A stretch of 64,000 nt of DNA, taken from contig CAMYOL010000026.1 of the NCBI GenBank assembly GCA_947260005.1, positions 1 through 64,000 on the forward strand, given 5' to 3'. Both the position numbers and the translations under genes were made by a program. Shown here piece by piece: positions 37,594 to 46,333 of the stretch (positions are counted from its first letter, which is position 1; each line of letters begins with the position of its first letter). The notes beneath the pieces are model-generated. The model was not told where the DNA came from and made no database searches. It was given only the letters and a program-made list of their open reading frames with translations. Source of the DNA: an uncultured Ectothiorhodospiraceae bacterium (lineage in GTDB: Bacteria; Pseudomonadota; Gammaproteobacteria; UBA6429; Thiohalophilaceae).

Positions 37594-38010
37594 ATGACAC
37601 CTGAACAAATAGAGTTAGTGCAAACAAGCTGGGATAAAGTTAAACCTATTTCAGATAAGGCTGCGGAGTTGTTCTATGGGAAACTGTTTGAACTAAACCC
37701 GGCATATCGGGATCTTTTTCCCGATGACATGGTCGAGCAAGGTCGAAAACTAATGGCCATGATCAATACTGCAGTAAATAGTCTTAAAAATCTTGAAGCG
37801 GTCGTTCCGGCGGTAGAAGAGATGGGAAAACGCCATGTTGGTTATGGTGTAACCGAAAAAGACTATGATGTCGTTGGCGAGGCCTTGTTGTGGACCTTGG
37901 GTGCAGGATTAGGTGATGACTTTACTGATGATGTAAAGCAAGCCTGGACAGAAACCTATGTGATACTTGCGACAACGATGAAAAATGCAGCAGCCTCAGT
38001 AGCGGCTTGA
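37594..38010 (+). CDS. single-domain bacterial hemoglobin
   Basis: 138 residues, the size of Vitreoscilla-type globins without a reductase domain. CD-corner PAYRDLFPDD, distal region EQGRKLMAMI with Gln in the E7 zone, proximal His in GKRHVGYGV, followed by the H-helix WTETYVILATTMKNA. Such globins bind O2 and NO and aid nitrosative-stress tolerance. Position in a NasT-controlled operon argues for scavenging NO or acting on nitrogen-oxide by-products. GGAGAG ribosome-binding site. Confidence 0.9.
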   Translation: MTPEQIELVQTSWDKVKPISDKAAELFYGKLFELNPAYRDLFPDDMVEQGRKLMAMINTAVNSLKNLEAVVPAVEEMGKRHVGYGVTEKDYDVVGEALLWTLGAGLGDDFTDDVKQAWTETYVILATTMKNAAASVAA

Positions 38011-38066
38011 TAATATAGTAAGCCAGGGAAGGCATATATTATTTCTTAATAAGGAAATGTCTAGTT

Positions 38067-39023
38067 ATGAATTACATCGATTCAATTGAACGTTATCATG
38101 AATACAGTAGTGCAATACATGAGTTATTAGGTTCTATATTAACCGGGGTTGCAAATATTGATGTTTTTCATGACGAAGTAAAATTAAAAAATGCAATCTG
38201 TCATATAACTGGTCATTATCCTTTTGTTGACTTAATTTATACACTGGATAAAAAAGGCATTCAGACCAGTAAAAATATTGCATGTCCAGCGAAAAGCAAT
38301 AAATTACAAAATGACGCACTGGGAGCCGATCGAAGCCAACGACCTTATTTTCTGTTAGCAAAAGATCATGAAGGAATTATTGTTACGGACCCTTATCTCT
38401 CGTCCGCTTCACGCAACTTGTGTATATCCGCAATAATACGTTTATGTGATGCAGAGAGTAATGTTATCGGTTATTTGGTTCTGGATATAGACCTGAATGA
38501 GACGATGGAATTTTTAATGGGAGATTCGATCCGTAAGGCTTTTGTTCCTGCTTTTCGTGTTGTATATAGTATTATTGCATTAGGCTTGTTTTCAGTAGTA
38601 GCCGTTTTATTGTACTCATCATTTAGTGAAGTTGCGTCTTTGTTCACCTCAAATTATGAAAAGCACGATTTTTATCTTAAACCCTTTGGTGTGATTATAT
38701 ATTTAACTTTGGGTTTGGCCATCTTTGATCTTGGTAAAACGATCCTGGAAGAAGAGGTGCTAATGCACAAAGATATCTTTCGGCATAGCTCAACGAGAAG
38801 AACGATTACGCGTTTTATCGCGGCAATCTTAATTGCAGTATCCATCGAGGCCTTGTTAATGATGTTTAAAAGTGCGATGGGCGATGCTGACCATATGCAC
38901 CAGGCAGTATTAATGATGTCAACTTCGGTTGGTCTTTTGGTTGGTTTGGGTATTTATGTCTATCTAGGGGCGCGTGCTGAGACATTATTACTAAAGCTGA
39001 ATAGTCAGAAAGGCAAAAAGTAA
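38067..39023 (+). CDS. membrane protein with PDC/Cache-like N-terminal sensor
   Basis: 318 residues. Residues 1-150 look like a PDC sensor (LIYTLDKKGIQTSKNI, RSQRPYFLLAKDHEGIIVTDPY, GYLVLDIDL, the RP..Y signature of ligand-binding Cache folds). Four membrane helices follow (about 165-190, 205-222, 245-270, 280-302) and no output kinase or GGDEF domain. The sensor part lacks a preceding signal peptide, so it may be cytosolic. Last gene of the operon; a role as nitrogen-oxide or amino-acid sensor is speculative. Confidence 0.7.
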   Translation: MNYIDSIERYHEYSSAIHELLGSILTGVANIDVFHDEVKLKNAICHITGHYPFVDLIYTLDKKGIQTSKNIACPAKSNKLQNDALGADRSQRPYFLLAKDHEGIIVTDPYLSSASRNLCISAIIRLCDAESNVIGYLVLDIDLNETMEFLMGDSIRKAFVPAFRVVYSIIALGLFSVVAVLLYSSFSEVASLFTSNYEKHDFYLKPFGVIIYLTLGLAIFDLGKTILEEEVLMHKDIFRHSSTRRTITRFIAAILIAVSIEALLMMFKSAMGDADHMHQAVLMMSTSVGLLVGLGIYVYLGARAETLLLKLNSQKGKK

Positions 39024-39084
39024 ATTTCCTCAATGCTCTAATTTAGGTCATATGCCGTCAGCGAATAAAATTACCGAATAAAAT

Positions 39085-39101
39085 AGCACTAATCTGGTGC
39101 A
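39085..39101 (+). promoter_or_regulatory. NtrC-type enhancer box
   Basis: AGCACTAATCTGGTGCA matches the dyad TGCAC-N7-GTGCA with one mismatch. It lies about 120 bases upstream of the predicted sigma-54 start, a usual enhancer distance. NtrC control would link nrt expression to nitrogen starvation. Confidence 0.7.
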
Positions 39102-39187
39102 CGTCATCCAATCGAGACAGCCTCTTTAGCGATTATAACCAGGAAAACACTAATAAAATCAATAGTATATGATATTTCTAATATACT

Positions 39188-39203
39188 TGGCATAGTGCTT
39201 GCT
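39188..39203 (+). promoter_or_regulatory. sigma-54 promoter for nrtABD
   Basis: TGGCATAGTGCTTGCT has GG and GC exactly 10 bases apart and matches the consensus at the invariant positions. The start is expected near 39214, about 14 bases before the first leader hairpin. Confidence 0.78.
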
Positions 39204-39227
39204 CTATAGGGATTAAGGTATTAAATG

Positions 39228-39319
39228 CCTCTCCCAATGTCGGGACAGGTTAAATTTAGAAAGGCAATGGCGCCTACTTACACACAACTCCTCCGTGTGT
39301 TCGTAGGCGCTTTTTTTTT
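39228..39319 (+). ncRNA. ANTAR-responsive leader RNA with terminator, upstream of nrtA
   Basis: Hairpin 1: CCT-C-TCCC (39228-39235) and GGGA-C-AGG (39242-39249) with one mismatch, hexaloop AATGTC. Hairpin 2: AGGC (39262-39265), hexaloop AATGGC, GCCT (39272-39275). Both loops have A1 and G4. The terminator uses GCGCCTAC (39270-39277) with GTAGGCGC (39303-39310), an inner ACACAC/GTGTGT stem, and a nine-T run to 39319; its 5' arm overlaps hairpin 2. Same logic as the leader at 33458, so NasT should control both operons. Confidence 0.88.
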
Positions 39320-39348
39320 GCCTAAAAAGTGAGGTTGAAATAAAGGAA

Positions 39349-40746
39349 ATGAAAAAAGAGAAAACAACGAGACGTAAATTTATTACGAATAGTATTGCGT
39401 CACTGAGCATCGCTGCCAGTGTTTTATTGAGTGGGGTAAGTCAGTCTGTATTCGCTGAGATCGGTGAACCAGAAAAAGAAGAACTGAAATTTGGTTTTAT
39501 CAAGTTAACCGATATGGCACCGCTTGCGATTGCCTATGAAAAGGGTTATTTCGAAGATGAAGGATTGTATGTCACATTAGAGGCGCAAGCTAACTGGAAA
39601 GTGCTGTTAGATCGGGTCATTGATGGCGAACTGGATGGCGCACATATGCTTGCGGGACAACCCTTAGGGGCGACGATTGGGTTTGGTACCAAGTCTCACG
39701 TGATTACTGCATTTAGTATGGATTTAAACGGTAACGGTATTACCGTATCAAATGACATATGGAAAAGAATGAAAAAGCATGTACCGCATAAAGATGGTAA
39801 ACCGGTACACCCAATTAAAGCTGATTATTTAAAACCGGTAGTAGATGAATTCAAAAAAGAAGGTAAACCCTTTAAGATGGGGATGGTATTTCCTGTATCG
39901 ACTCATAACTATGAGCTGCGTTACTGGTTAGCCGCTGGTGGTATTCATCCTGGATACTACGCACCCCACAAAGGTGATACCAGTGGAAATCTAAAAGCGG
40001 ATGCCTTGTTATCTGTAACGCCTCCACCTCAAATGCCTTCCACAATGGAAGCCGGAACTATTCATGGTTACTGCGTAGGTGAGCCCTGGAATCAACAGGC
40101 TGTATTCAAAGGTATCGGCGTTCCAGTGATTACTGATTATGAAATTTGGAAAGATAATCCTGAAAAAGTATTTGGTGTCAGTAAAGCCTGGGCAGACAAA
40201 TATCCTAATACCCATATCCGTGTTGTGAAAGCAATGATTCGTGCTGCGCAATGGTTGGACGAAGGAAACAATAAGAACCGACCTGAAGCCGTGAAGATTT
40301 TGTCCAAAAGCCAATACGTTGGTGCGGACTATGATGTTATTGCCAACAGTATGACGGGTACGTTTGAATATGAAAAAGGTGACAAACGTGATGTGCCTGA
40401 TTTCAATGTATTCTTCCGTTATAACGCGACCTATCCTTATTACAGTGATGCAATCTGGTATCTAACTCAAATGCGTCGTTGGGGACAAATATCAGAACAA
40501 AAGAGTGATAGTTGGTATAAGGATGTCGCTAAGAAAGTTTATCGTCCAGACATCTATGCAAAAGCTGCGAAAGAGTTGATTAAAGAAGGCAAGGTTAACG
40601 CTAAAGATTTCCCGGAGTTTGCCAGCGAAACAGGATTTCGTAAACCACAAACTCATTTTATTGACAATATTACCTATGATGGTAGCAAACCGAATGACTA
40701 TCTGAAAAAGTTCAGTATTGGTCTAAAAGGAAAGGAGAAGATTTAA
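39349..40746 (+). CDS. nrtA: nitrate ABC transporter substrate-binding protein NrtA
   Basis: 465 residues. Tat-type signal with TRRKFI then a hydrophobic stretch to about VFA, so exported folded. NrtA/CmpA/SsuA-like fold: [21 protein letters not shown] at the start of the mature domain, [15 protein letters not shown], and [10 protein letters not shown] as the ligand pocket region. Supplies nitrate or nitrite to NrtB/NrtD. AAGGAA ribosome-binding site. It is also the only protein in the window with the fold of NasS, the cytosolic nitrate sensor that normally partners NasT; its Tat signal argues against that role. Confidence 0.88.
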   Translation: MKKEKTTRRKFITNSIASLSIAASVLLSGVSQSVFAEIGEPEKEELKFGFIKLTDMAPLAIAYEKGYFEDEGLYVTLEAQANWKVLLDRVIDGELDGAHMLAGQPLGATIGFGTKSHVITAFSMDLNGNGITVSNDIWKRMKKHVPHKDGKPVHPIKADYLKPVVDEFKKEGKPFKMGMVFPVSTHNYELRYWLAAGGIHPGYYAPHKGDTSGNLKADALLSVTPPPQMPSTMEAGTIHGYCVGEPWNQQAVFKGIGVPVITDYEIWKDNPEKVFGVSKAWADKYPNTHIRVVKAMIRAAQWLDEGNNKNRPEAVKILSKSQYVGADYDVIANSMTGTFEYEKGDKRDVPDFNVFFRYNATYPYYSDAIWYLTQMRRWGQISEQKSDSWYKDVAKKVYRPDIYAKAAKELIKEGKVNAKDFPEFASETGFRKPQTHFIDNITYDGSKPNDYLKKFSIGLKGKEKI

Positions 40747-40766
40747 AATCAGGTAGTCAAAGTTGT

Positions 40767-40798
40767 AACCCCGGTACCGAGTTGCCGGGGTTTTTTTT
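40767..40798 (+). terminator. hairpin after nrtA
   Basis: AACCCCGG (40767-40774) pairs with CCGGGGTT (40785-40792) followed by a T run. Such structures after binding-protein genes often attenuate or stabilise the transcript so that nrtA outnumbers nrtB/nrtD. Confidence 0.75.
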
Positions 40799-40813
40799 AG
40801 AGGACACACACAC

Positions 40814-41821
40814 ATGAACACACAAGTCGTTAACATTATTAATAATTTAAATATCAAGGGCCAAACGATTAAATTTTTCGATTTTTTCAAAGACCCTTCA
40901 AAAGTCTTTAAGACGATTGGCATACCCATCCTGTCGATTGCTATGTTTTTAGTTATCTGGAATGCGGTCGCGTCACAGATTAAAACGTCGTTAGGCCAGG
41001 TCCCAGGGCCTGCACATGTCTATCAGCAGATCATTACTTTGTATGGTGAACATGTCGAGGAACGAAATAAAGAGACCGCCTTTTATGAACGGCAGGAAAA
41101 ACGCAATGCAAAGAAACTTGAGAAAAACCCGGATGCGAAAGTTAAAATACGTCCCTATACCGGTAAAGAAACGTTCTTTGATCAGGTTATAACAAGCATT
41201 GTAACGGTGATTACCGGATTTTTACTGGCGAGCTTAATTGCAATCCCCATTGGTATTATTTGCGGACTGAGTACAACACTCTATTCAGCATTAAACCCGT
41301 TAATTCAAACTTTTAAACCGATCTCACCGCTGGCATGGCTTCCCATCGTCACGATGATTGTGAGTGCGGTCTATATAAGTGACGATCCAATGTTTGATAA
41401 ATCATTTTTAAATTCGGCGATAACCGTGATGTTATGTTGCATGTGGCCAACAATTATAAATACCACGGTTGGTGTCTCAACGATTGATAAAGATTTGATC
41501 AACGTTAGCAGAGTATTGCGTTTAGGTTGGATGACTAACGTAATTAAAATTGTTTTACCTTCATCGATTCCAATGATGTTTGCAGGTTTGCGCGTTTCCC
41601 TGGGTATCGGTTGGATGGTATTAATTGCAGCAGAAATGTTGGCACAAAATCCAGGCCTGGGTAAATTTGTCTGGGATGAGTTTCAAAATGGTAGCTCAAA
41701 TTCATTAGCTCGCATAATGGTCGCAGTCGTCGCCATCGGTCTTATCGGATTTTTATTAGATCGGGTTATGCTTTTACTGCAAAAGTCGGTTAGTTGGGAC
41801 AAATCAGCGATTATTCGTTAA
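40814..41821 (+). CDS. nrtB: nitrate ABC transporter permease NrtB
   Basis: 335 residues, six-helix BPD_transp_1 permease with a long cytosolic N-terminus. The EAA-type loop includes RVLRLGWMTNVIKIVLPSSIPMMFAGLRVS followed by the GIGWMVLIAAEML helix. The extended, charged insert at about 85-120 (RQEKRNAKKLEKNPDAK) is unusual. Downstream of the nrtA hairpin, with AGAGGA as ribosome-binding site. Confidence 0.88.
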   Translation: MNTQVVNIINNLNIKGQTIKFFDFFKDPSKVFKTIGIPILSIAMFLVIWNAVASQIKTSLGQVPGPAHVYQQIITLYGEHVEERNKETAFYERQEKRNAKKLEKNPDAKVKIRPYTGKETFFDQVITSIVTVITGFLLASLIAIPIGIICGLSTTLYSALNPLIQTFKPISPLAWLPIVTMIVSAVYISDDPMFDKSFLNSAITVMLCCMWPTIINTTVGVSTIDKDLINVSRVLRLGWMTNVIKIVLPSSIPMMFAGLRVSLGIGWMVLIAAEMLAQNPGLGKFVWDEFQNGSSNSLARIMVAVVAIGLIGFLLDRVMLLLQKSVSWDKSAIIR

Positions 41822-41838
41822 ATAGAGGAGAACAAGCT

Positions 41839-42687
41839 ATGAATCATTTAGAAATTTCACAAGTCGCGATGGAATTTGAAACACCGACGGGGCCCTTCGT
41901 TGCATTAGATAATGTCAATTTAACGATTGCTAAAGGTGAATTTGTTTCTTTAATCGGCCATTCGGGCTGCGGGAAATCGACGGTATTAAATATTGTTGCC
42001 GGTCTTTATCAGGCGACGACCGGGGGGGTTATTTTGGATGGTAAAGAAGTGAATGAACCCGGGCCGGATAGAGGCGTCGTTTTTCAGAATCATTCTCTAT
42101 TACCCTGGTTAACGGCCTATGAAAATGTTGAATTGGCTGTAAAACAGGTTTTTACCGGAAAAAAATCAAAGGCAGAGATGAAAGAATGGATTTTGCACAA
42201 TCTGGAACTCGTGCACATGTCTCATGCAATTGATAAACGGCCGAGTGAAATATCAGGTGGTATGAAACAAAGGGTTGGTATTGCCCGTGCACTTGCTATG
42301 GAACCGAAAGTGTTATTAATGGATGAACCATTTGGCGCCCTGGATGCCCTGACCCGGGCCCATATGCAGGATTCTTTGATTGAAATTCAGGCGCGCTTAA
42401 AAAATACCGTCATCATGATTACCCACGACGTGGATGAAGCGGTATTGTTATCCGATCGCATCGTGATGATGACCAACGGTCCATCGGCAACCGTTGGTGA
42501 AATACTACCGGTTGATCTGCCTCGACCTCGTGATCGGGTGCAATTAGCAGGTAATAAACAATATAACGAATACCGTGCAGAAGTCCTGAAATTCCTGTAT
42601 GAGCGTCAACGGAAAATAGAACCTGTACCGGCAATCAGTAGTGAAAAGAAAAAAGCTAAAAGTGATGATGAGGAGATAGCCGCTTAA
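41839..42687 (+). CDS. nrtD: nitrate ABC transporter ATPase NrtD
   Basis: 282 residues from the ATG at 41839 (AGAGGAG upstream); the open frame extends to 41794 inside nrtB, but that start is unlikely. Walker A GHSGCGKST, Q-loop FQNHSLLPW, signature SGGMKQRVGIARAL, Walker B LLMDEPFGALD, H-loop TITHDVDEA-type (IMITHDVDEAV). Single cassette without the NrtA-like extension of NrtC. Completes nrtA-nrtB-nrtD. Confidence 0.9.
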   Translation: MNHLEISQVAMEFETPTGPFVALDNVNLTIAKGEFVSLIGHSGCGKSTVLNIVAGLYQATTGGVILDGKEVNEPGPDRGVVFQNHSLLPWLTAYENVELAVKQVFTGKKSKAEMKEWILHNLELVHMSHAIDKRPSEISGGMKQRVGIARALAMEPKVLLMDEPFGALDALTRAHMQDSLIEIQARLKNTVIMITHDVDEAVLLSDRIVMMTNGPSATVGEILPVDLPRPRDRVQLAGNKQYNEYRAEVLKFLYERQRKIEPVPAISSEKKKAKSDDEEIAA

Positions 42688-42764
42688 TAGTTAGATGTGT
42701 AGAGTTTAAATGTGTGTGTGCCAGGGACGGCCTTTATTTTTGCGGAGTTGAATTCGAAATAATA

Positions 42765-42782
42765 ATGTTTTTATAAAAACAT
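42765..42782. terminator. AT-rich palindrome between convergent genes
   Basis: ATGTTTTTATAAAAACAT is fully self-complementary and extended by AATA/TATT flanks. It separates nrtD from the convergent thioredoxin-like gene and may act as a weak bidirectional terminator. Confidence 0.5.
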
Positions 42783-42786
42783 ATTA

Positions 42787-43827
42787 TTATCGAGGCAGAG
42801 GAGAGCTGATTTTATTTTTCAGCTTTTCACTACGCCATAGGTGATAACTTGGCTGGGTTTTGTACGCCCGGGTATTGATATAGTGTAATACATTTTTTAG
42901 GCGAAAGAACCCAACTACGGAGTCGACACGAATAATCTCTTTTCCAGACTCATCGTAAAAAATAAGCGTTGGGGCATAATCCAGCCCGAGTTCATCCGCC
43001 CATTTTTTTGCAGTAAGTTCTTTTCCCTGAGGATTTTTGACAAGTGTTGATGACCACATATCGAGTTGTATCGTTTTCATCTTATTTAGTTGTTTTATTA
43101 TTTGGTCACGGCTTAATGGACCGGCATGTAATACATCACAGGCATGGCAACGGCGTTCTTCAAAAAAGACGGCCAGGGGAATTGTTGTCTTTTGTTGAAA
43201 TAAATTATACGGAGGAGTTGAAAAGATTGTGCTTTCATTTAGGTTATCTTGTCCGAAGCTATCTGCCCCTTCGGCACGAGCGAGATAATTTCGGAAGGTT
43301 TCTTTGCGATGGTGTTTATCAGCCACATACTCCAGTGCTGCACGAAACTGGTAGGGTTTACGGTAACCGCTAATTTTTAATGCTAGTTTACCTTTATCAT
43401 CGAAAAATAACACGGTGGGGGTAAAGTCAGCTTTATGACGCGCAGCAAATAGTTTTTCTGAATATTGGTTCCCATCCAGATCCGTCACGGGCCTGTTGCC
43501 ACGAACATTAATTGCTATGACATCAAAATTAGCGCGCGTATAGGAAATAATATCTCTACGACCCCAATTGTTCTTTAAGTGTGCCTTGCAATATGGGCAA
43601 TAGGACTGACCAAAGTAGATTATTAAGCCACGTTTTCCTGAAATCGCTTCACTGAGATCTTCATTAATATCAAGAAAACTAAGTTTAAACCAGTCTGGCA
43701 GATTAAGGGCTTCGCGTAATGGCTGATCATCAATTGTTGGATCAAATGCAGAACTTGCAATATTTGGCCAACTTACATAAACACTTATAATGATAAGTAA
43801 TATTAATGAATGTTTATGTGTATTCAT
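42787..43827 (-). CDS. secreted double thioredoxin-fold protein
   Basis: 346 residues with a signal peptide (ILLIIISVYVSWPNIASSA). Two thioredoxin-like domains: the first about 55-185 with CPYC (FGQSYCPYCKAHLK), the second about 215-335 with CHAC (EERRCHACDVLHAGPLS). Each carries a TFxFxDxxGKxxLxxSGY-like strand pattern (VLFFDDKGKLALKISGY; IFYDESGKEIIRV). It may supply disulfide reduction, for example for c-type cytochrome maturation. Convergent with the nrt operon. Confidence 0.72.
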   Translation of the reverse strand: MNTHKHSLILLIIISVYVSWPNIASSAFDPTIDDQPLREALNLPDWFKLSFLDINEDLSEAISGKRGLIIYFGQSYCPYCKAHLKNNWGRRDIISYTRANFDVIAINVRGNRPVTDLDGNQYSEKLFAARHKADFTPTVLFFDDKGKLALKISGYRKPYQFRAALEYVADKHHRKETFRNYLARAEGADSFGQDNLNESTIFSTPPYNLFQQKTTIPLAVFFEERRCHACDVLHAGPLSRDQIIKQLNKMKTIQLDMWSSTLVKNPQGKELTAKKWADELGLDYAPTLIFYDESGKEIIRVDSVVGFFRLKNVLHYINTRAYKTQPSYHLWRSEKLKNKISSPLPR

Positions 43828-44039
43828 TGCTGATGGATAAAATAATATAAAGTAAAAGTCGATTTATGAAGTCATAAATATATCATATAAACATGGTGGA
43901 ATGATGATAAATTTAACGTAACTAACTATTTCATAGGACAGTGTCGAGCATGGTACCGTCAGGGCTAATGACTAAAGATTAGTAGGATATAATCCGATTG
44001 ATCAATATCATTAATAACTATCTAAATACAAGATAGTCA

Positions 44040-44255
44040 CTAATTAAACTGTTCTGCATCATTGCGAATGTTATGTGCCAGACTTTCTACTTTGTCTGCA
44101 ACTTGTTCCAGTTTTTCAACCAGGGCGGTATCGATCCCAGCTTCAATCAATAAAACCAATTCATCATAGTGTTTATTTGGTAAGGTATCACCATCCTGTT
44201 CGACCATTTCTCGGAAGCGTTCAGTGATATTTTGTGCATGTTGTGTTCGTTTCAT
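44040..44255 (-). CDS. small helical protein downstream of PPK2
   Basis: 71 residues, charged, two or three predicted helices, no known motif. The start overlaps the end of ppk2 by 4 bases (ATGA-type overlap on the minus strand), so translationally coupled. Possibly an accessory factor; function unknown. Confidence 0.6.
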   Translation of the reverse strand: MKRTQHAQNITERFREMVEQDGDTLPNKHYDELVLLIEAGIDTALVEKLEQVADKVESLAHNIRNDAEQFN

Positions 44256-45184
44256 TCTTTTTTCTCTTTATTTATAAGCGTTGCTTTATCAAGTATGTGT
44301 TCACCTTTTTCGTAGATGTGCTCAGCCGAGCCAACAATTAATTCGTCGGGGGGAATGACCACATCCAGATTTTTATTGGGATAATCAAGGTTATAAAGCA
44401 CATGACGCATTGCGTTGATTCGCGCACGTTTTTTACAGTCTGATTTTATGACGGTCCAGGGCGCATCGGCGGTATCGGTATAAAAAAACATTGCCTCTTT
44501 GGCCTCGGTATACTCCTTCCATTTATCCAGTGATGCTAGGTCTATCGGACTGAGTTTCCATTGTTTCAAAGGATCTTCACGACGCATCTGAAAGCGTCTG
44601 AACTGTTCATTCCGGCTCACCGAAAACCACAACTTGAACAATGTGATGCCACTGCGTACCAGCATGCGTTCCATTTCTGGGGCCTGGCGCATAAACTCAA
44701 GGTATTCGTTTGCTTTACAAAAATTCATAACGCGTTCGACACCTGCACGGTTATACCAGGAACGATCGAATAAAACGATTTCACCTTTGGTGGGAAGATG
44801 ACGAATATAACGTTGAAAATACCACTCGCCAACCTCATGATCGCTCGGTTTTTCGAGGGCGACAACCCGGGCACTCCGAGGGTTCATATGTTCCATCATA
44901 CGCTTAATTGTGCCACCTTTACCGGCGGCATCTCGGCCCTCGAATAAAATGACTACCCGTTGGCCAGTCTCTTTGACCCAGCCCTGCATTTTTAGCAGTT
45001 CAATTTGAAGTTCTTGTTTAAGTTTTTCATACTCAGAACTTTTCATTTTCCTTTTATATGGATAATTTGCATCCTCAAAGATTTTCTTTTTGTCGAGATT
45101 TTTCACAGTCTTGGCCTTTGCCAATACCTGATCTTCCCGGTCTGCTGAAATCTTTGGCATCGAAAAATTAGCTTCTTTTGCCAC
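44252..45184 (-). CDS. ppk2: polyphosphate kinase 2
   Basis: 310 residues. PPK2 fold: Walker A FEGRDAAGKGGTIKRMMEH, the lid with RSWYNRAGVERVM (Walker B FDRSWYN), and the KPSDHEVGEWYFQRYI stretch that contacts polyphosphate. It transfers phosphate between polyP and nucleotides (class I/III type not resolved). Followed by a coupled 71-residue gene. ATG at 45184. Confidence 0.92.
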   Translation of the reverse strand: MAKEANFSMPKISADREDQVLAKAKTVKNLDKKKIFEDANYPYKRKMKSSEYEKLKQELQIELLKMQGWVKETGQRVVILFEGRDAAGKGGTIKRMMEHMNPRSARVVALEKPSDHEVGEWYFQRYIRHLPTKGEIVLFDRSWYNRAGVERVMNFCKANEYLEFMRQAPEMERMLVRSGITLFKLWFSVSRNEQFRRFQMRREDPLKQWKLSPIDLASLDKWKEYTEAKEAMFFYTDTADAPWTVIKSDCKKRARINAMRHVLYNLDYPNKNLDVVIPPDELIVGSAEHIYEKGEHILDKATLINKEKKE

Positions 45185-45365
45185 CAGTATCTCCTGTGTT
45201 AGTTGCGCTGGTATATCTTATAATTCTAGTATACAAAACGTTTAGTATAATGAAGCAAGAATCAAAATATAATTGATATAAATCAATCAATTAGTAAAAT
45301 AATCTGAATCAGGGGTTTATAATCGAAGATATTTCTGACTCTTGCCTCATATTAATATCGTCAAT

Positions 45366-46112
45366 ATGCATAATATACTCGTAATACAGTCACATCGTAC
45401 ACCGTTACCATATTTGTGGATTCAGGCCTGCATTAACTCGGTTCAAGATTGGTGCAATACCAACGGATATAAATATCAGTTTATTGATGATCGTTTATTT
45501 GAACTGCTCCCTGATGAGATAGTCTGGAAAACACGACATCAAAAAGTAATTGCAACTGACCTGGCCAGGATATTATTAATTAAAAAATCTCTGAATGATG
45601 GCTACAAAAGAGTAATTTGGCTGGATTCTGATTTTATGATATTTAACCCAGCTGAATTTATAATTCCTGATCTTTCTTATGCGGTAGGAAGAGAAGTGTG
45701 GGTGCAAAAAGATAAACATGATAATTTAAAAGTCTATAAAAAGGTTCATAATGCGTTTTTGATGTTTAGTGAAAATAATAGTTTTCTTGATTTTTATATT
45801 GAGACGGCTCTACGACTTCTCATGAATAATCAAGGGACTATGCCCCCCCAATTTATTGGCCCGAAATTGTTAACGGCATTACACAATGTTGCGTGTTTAC
45901 CTGTGATGGAAGGCGCTGGAATGTTAAGCCCGCTGGTAGTTAAAGATATCATTGCTGGTGGGGGAGTGGCTTTGGACTTATTTAAACAACACTCTAATGA
46001 GAAAATCACAGGCGCAAACCTTTGCATTTCAAGTTGTCACCGACAAGAAATCTTTGAAAAGGAAATGGATAATCTCGTTTCAATATTACCCTCGGTAAAT
46101 CTAACTGTTTAG
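45366..46112 (+). CDS. glycosyltransferase-like protein
   Basis: About 248 residues starting at the ATG at 45366 (an upstream TTG at 45342 is unlikely). A GT-A-like core: DLARILLIKKSLNDGYKRVIWLDSDFMIF with a DxD-type motif, and an N-terminal strand NILVIQSHR. No signal peptide. Stands alone between divergent ppk2 and a GGDEF gene. Sugar donor unknown; GT family not assigned. Confidence 0.62.
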   Translation: MHNILVIQSHRTPLPYLWIQACINSVQDWCNTNGYKYQFIDDRLFELLPDEIVWKTRHQKVIATDLARILLIKKSLNDGYKRVIWLDSDFMIFNPAEFIIPDLSYAVGREVWVQKDKHDNLKVYKKVHNAFLMFSENNSFLDFYIETALRLLMNNQGTMPPQFIGPKLLTALHNVACLPVMEGAGMLSPLVVKDIIAGGGVALDLFKQHSNEKITGANLCISSCHRQEIFEKEMDNLVSILPSVNLTV

Positions 46113-46333
46113 GTGGCGATATTAGTTTTTAAATAGAATTACATGAATACACCTATAACTATTCGGACATTATGGGGCTAAACCCAGTTTGCAACAAAGG
46201 CTATGTAATCAATGAGTTATAAGTTATACGATGGGCAGCGTCAAAATTATTGCGTTGTCCAAATGTAAATCAAGAATAGGCTTTTGGTGGCCGATATAGA
46301 TAGCGTCTAATTATATAAAGTATAAAACCTGCC

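Noticed and set aside
39213-39410. 65-codon minus-strand frame opposite the nrtA leader
   Set aside because: Overlaps the leader hairpins, sigma-54 start region and nrtA start; no coding signal.
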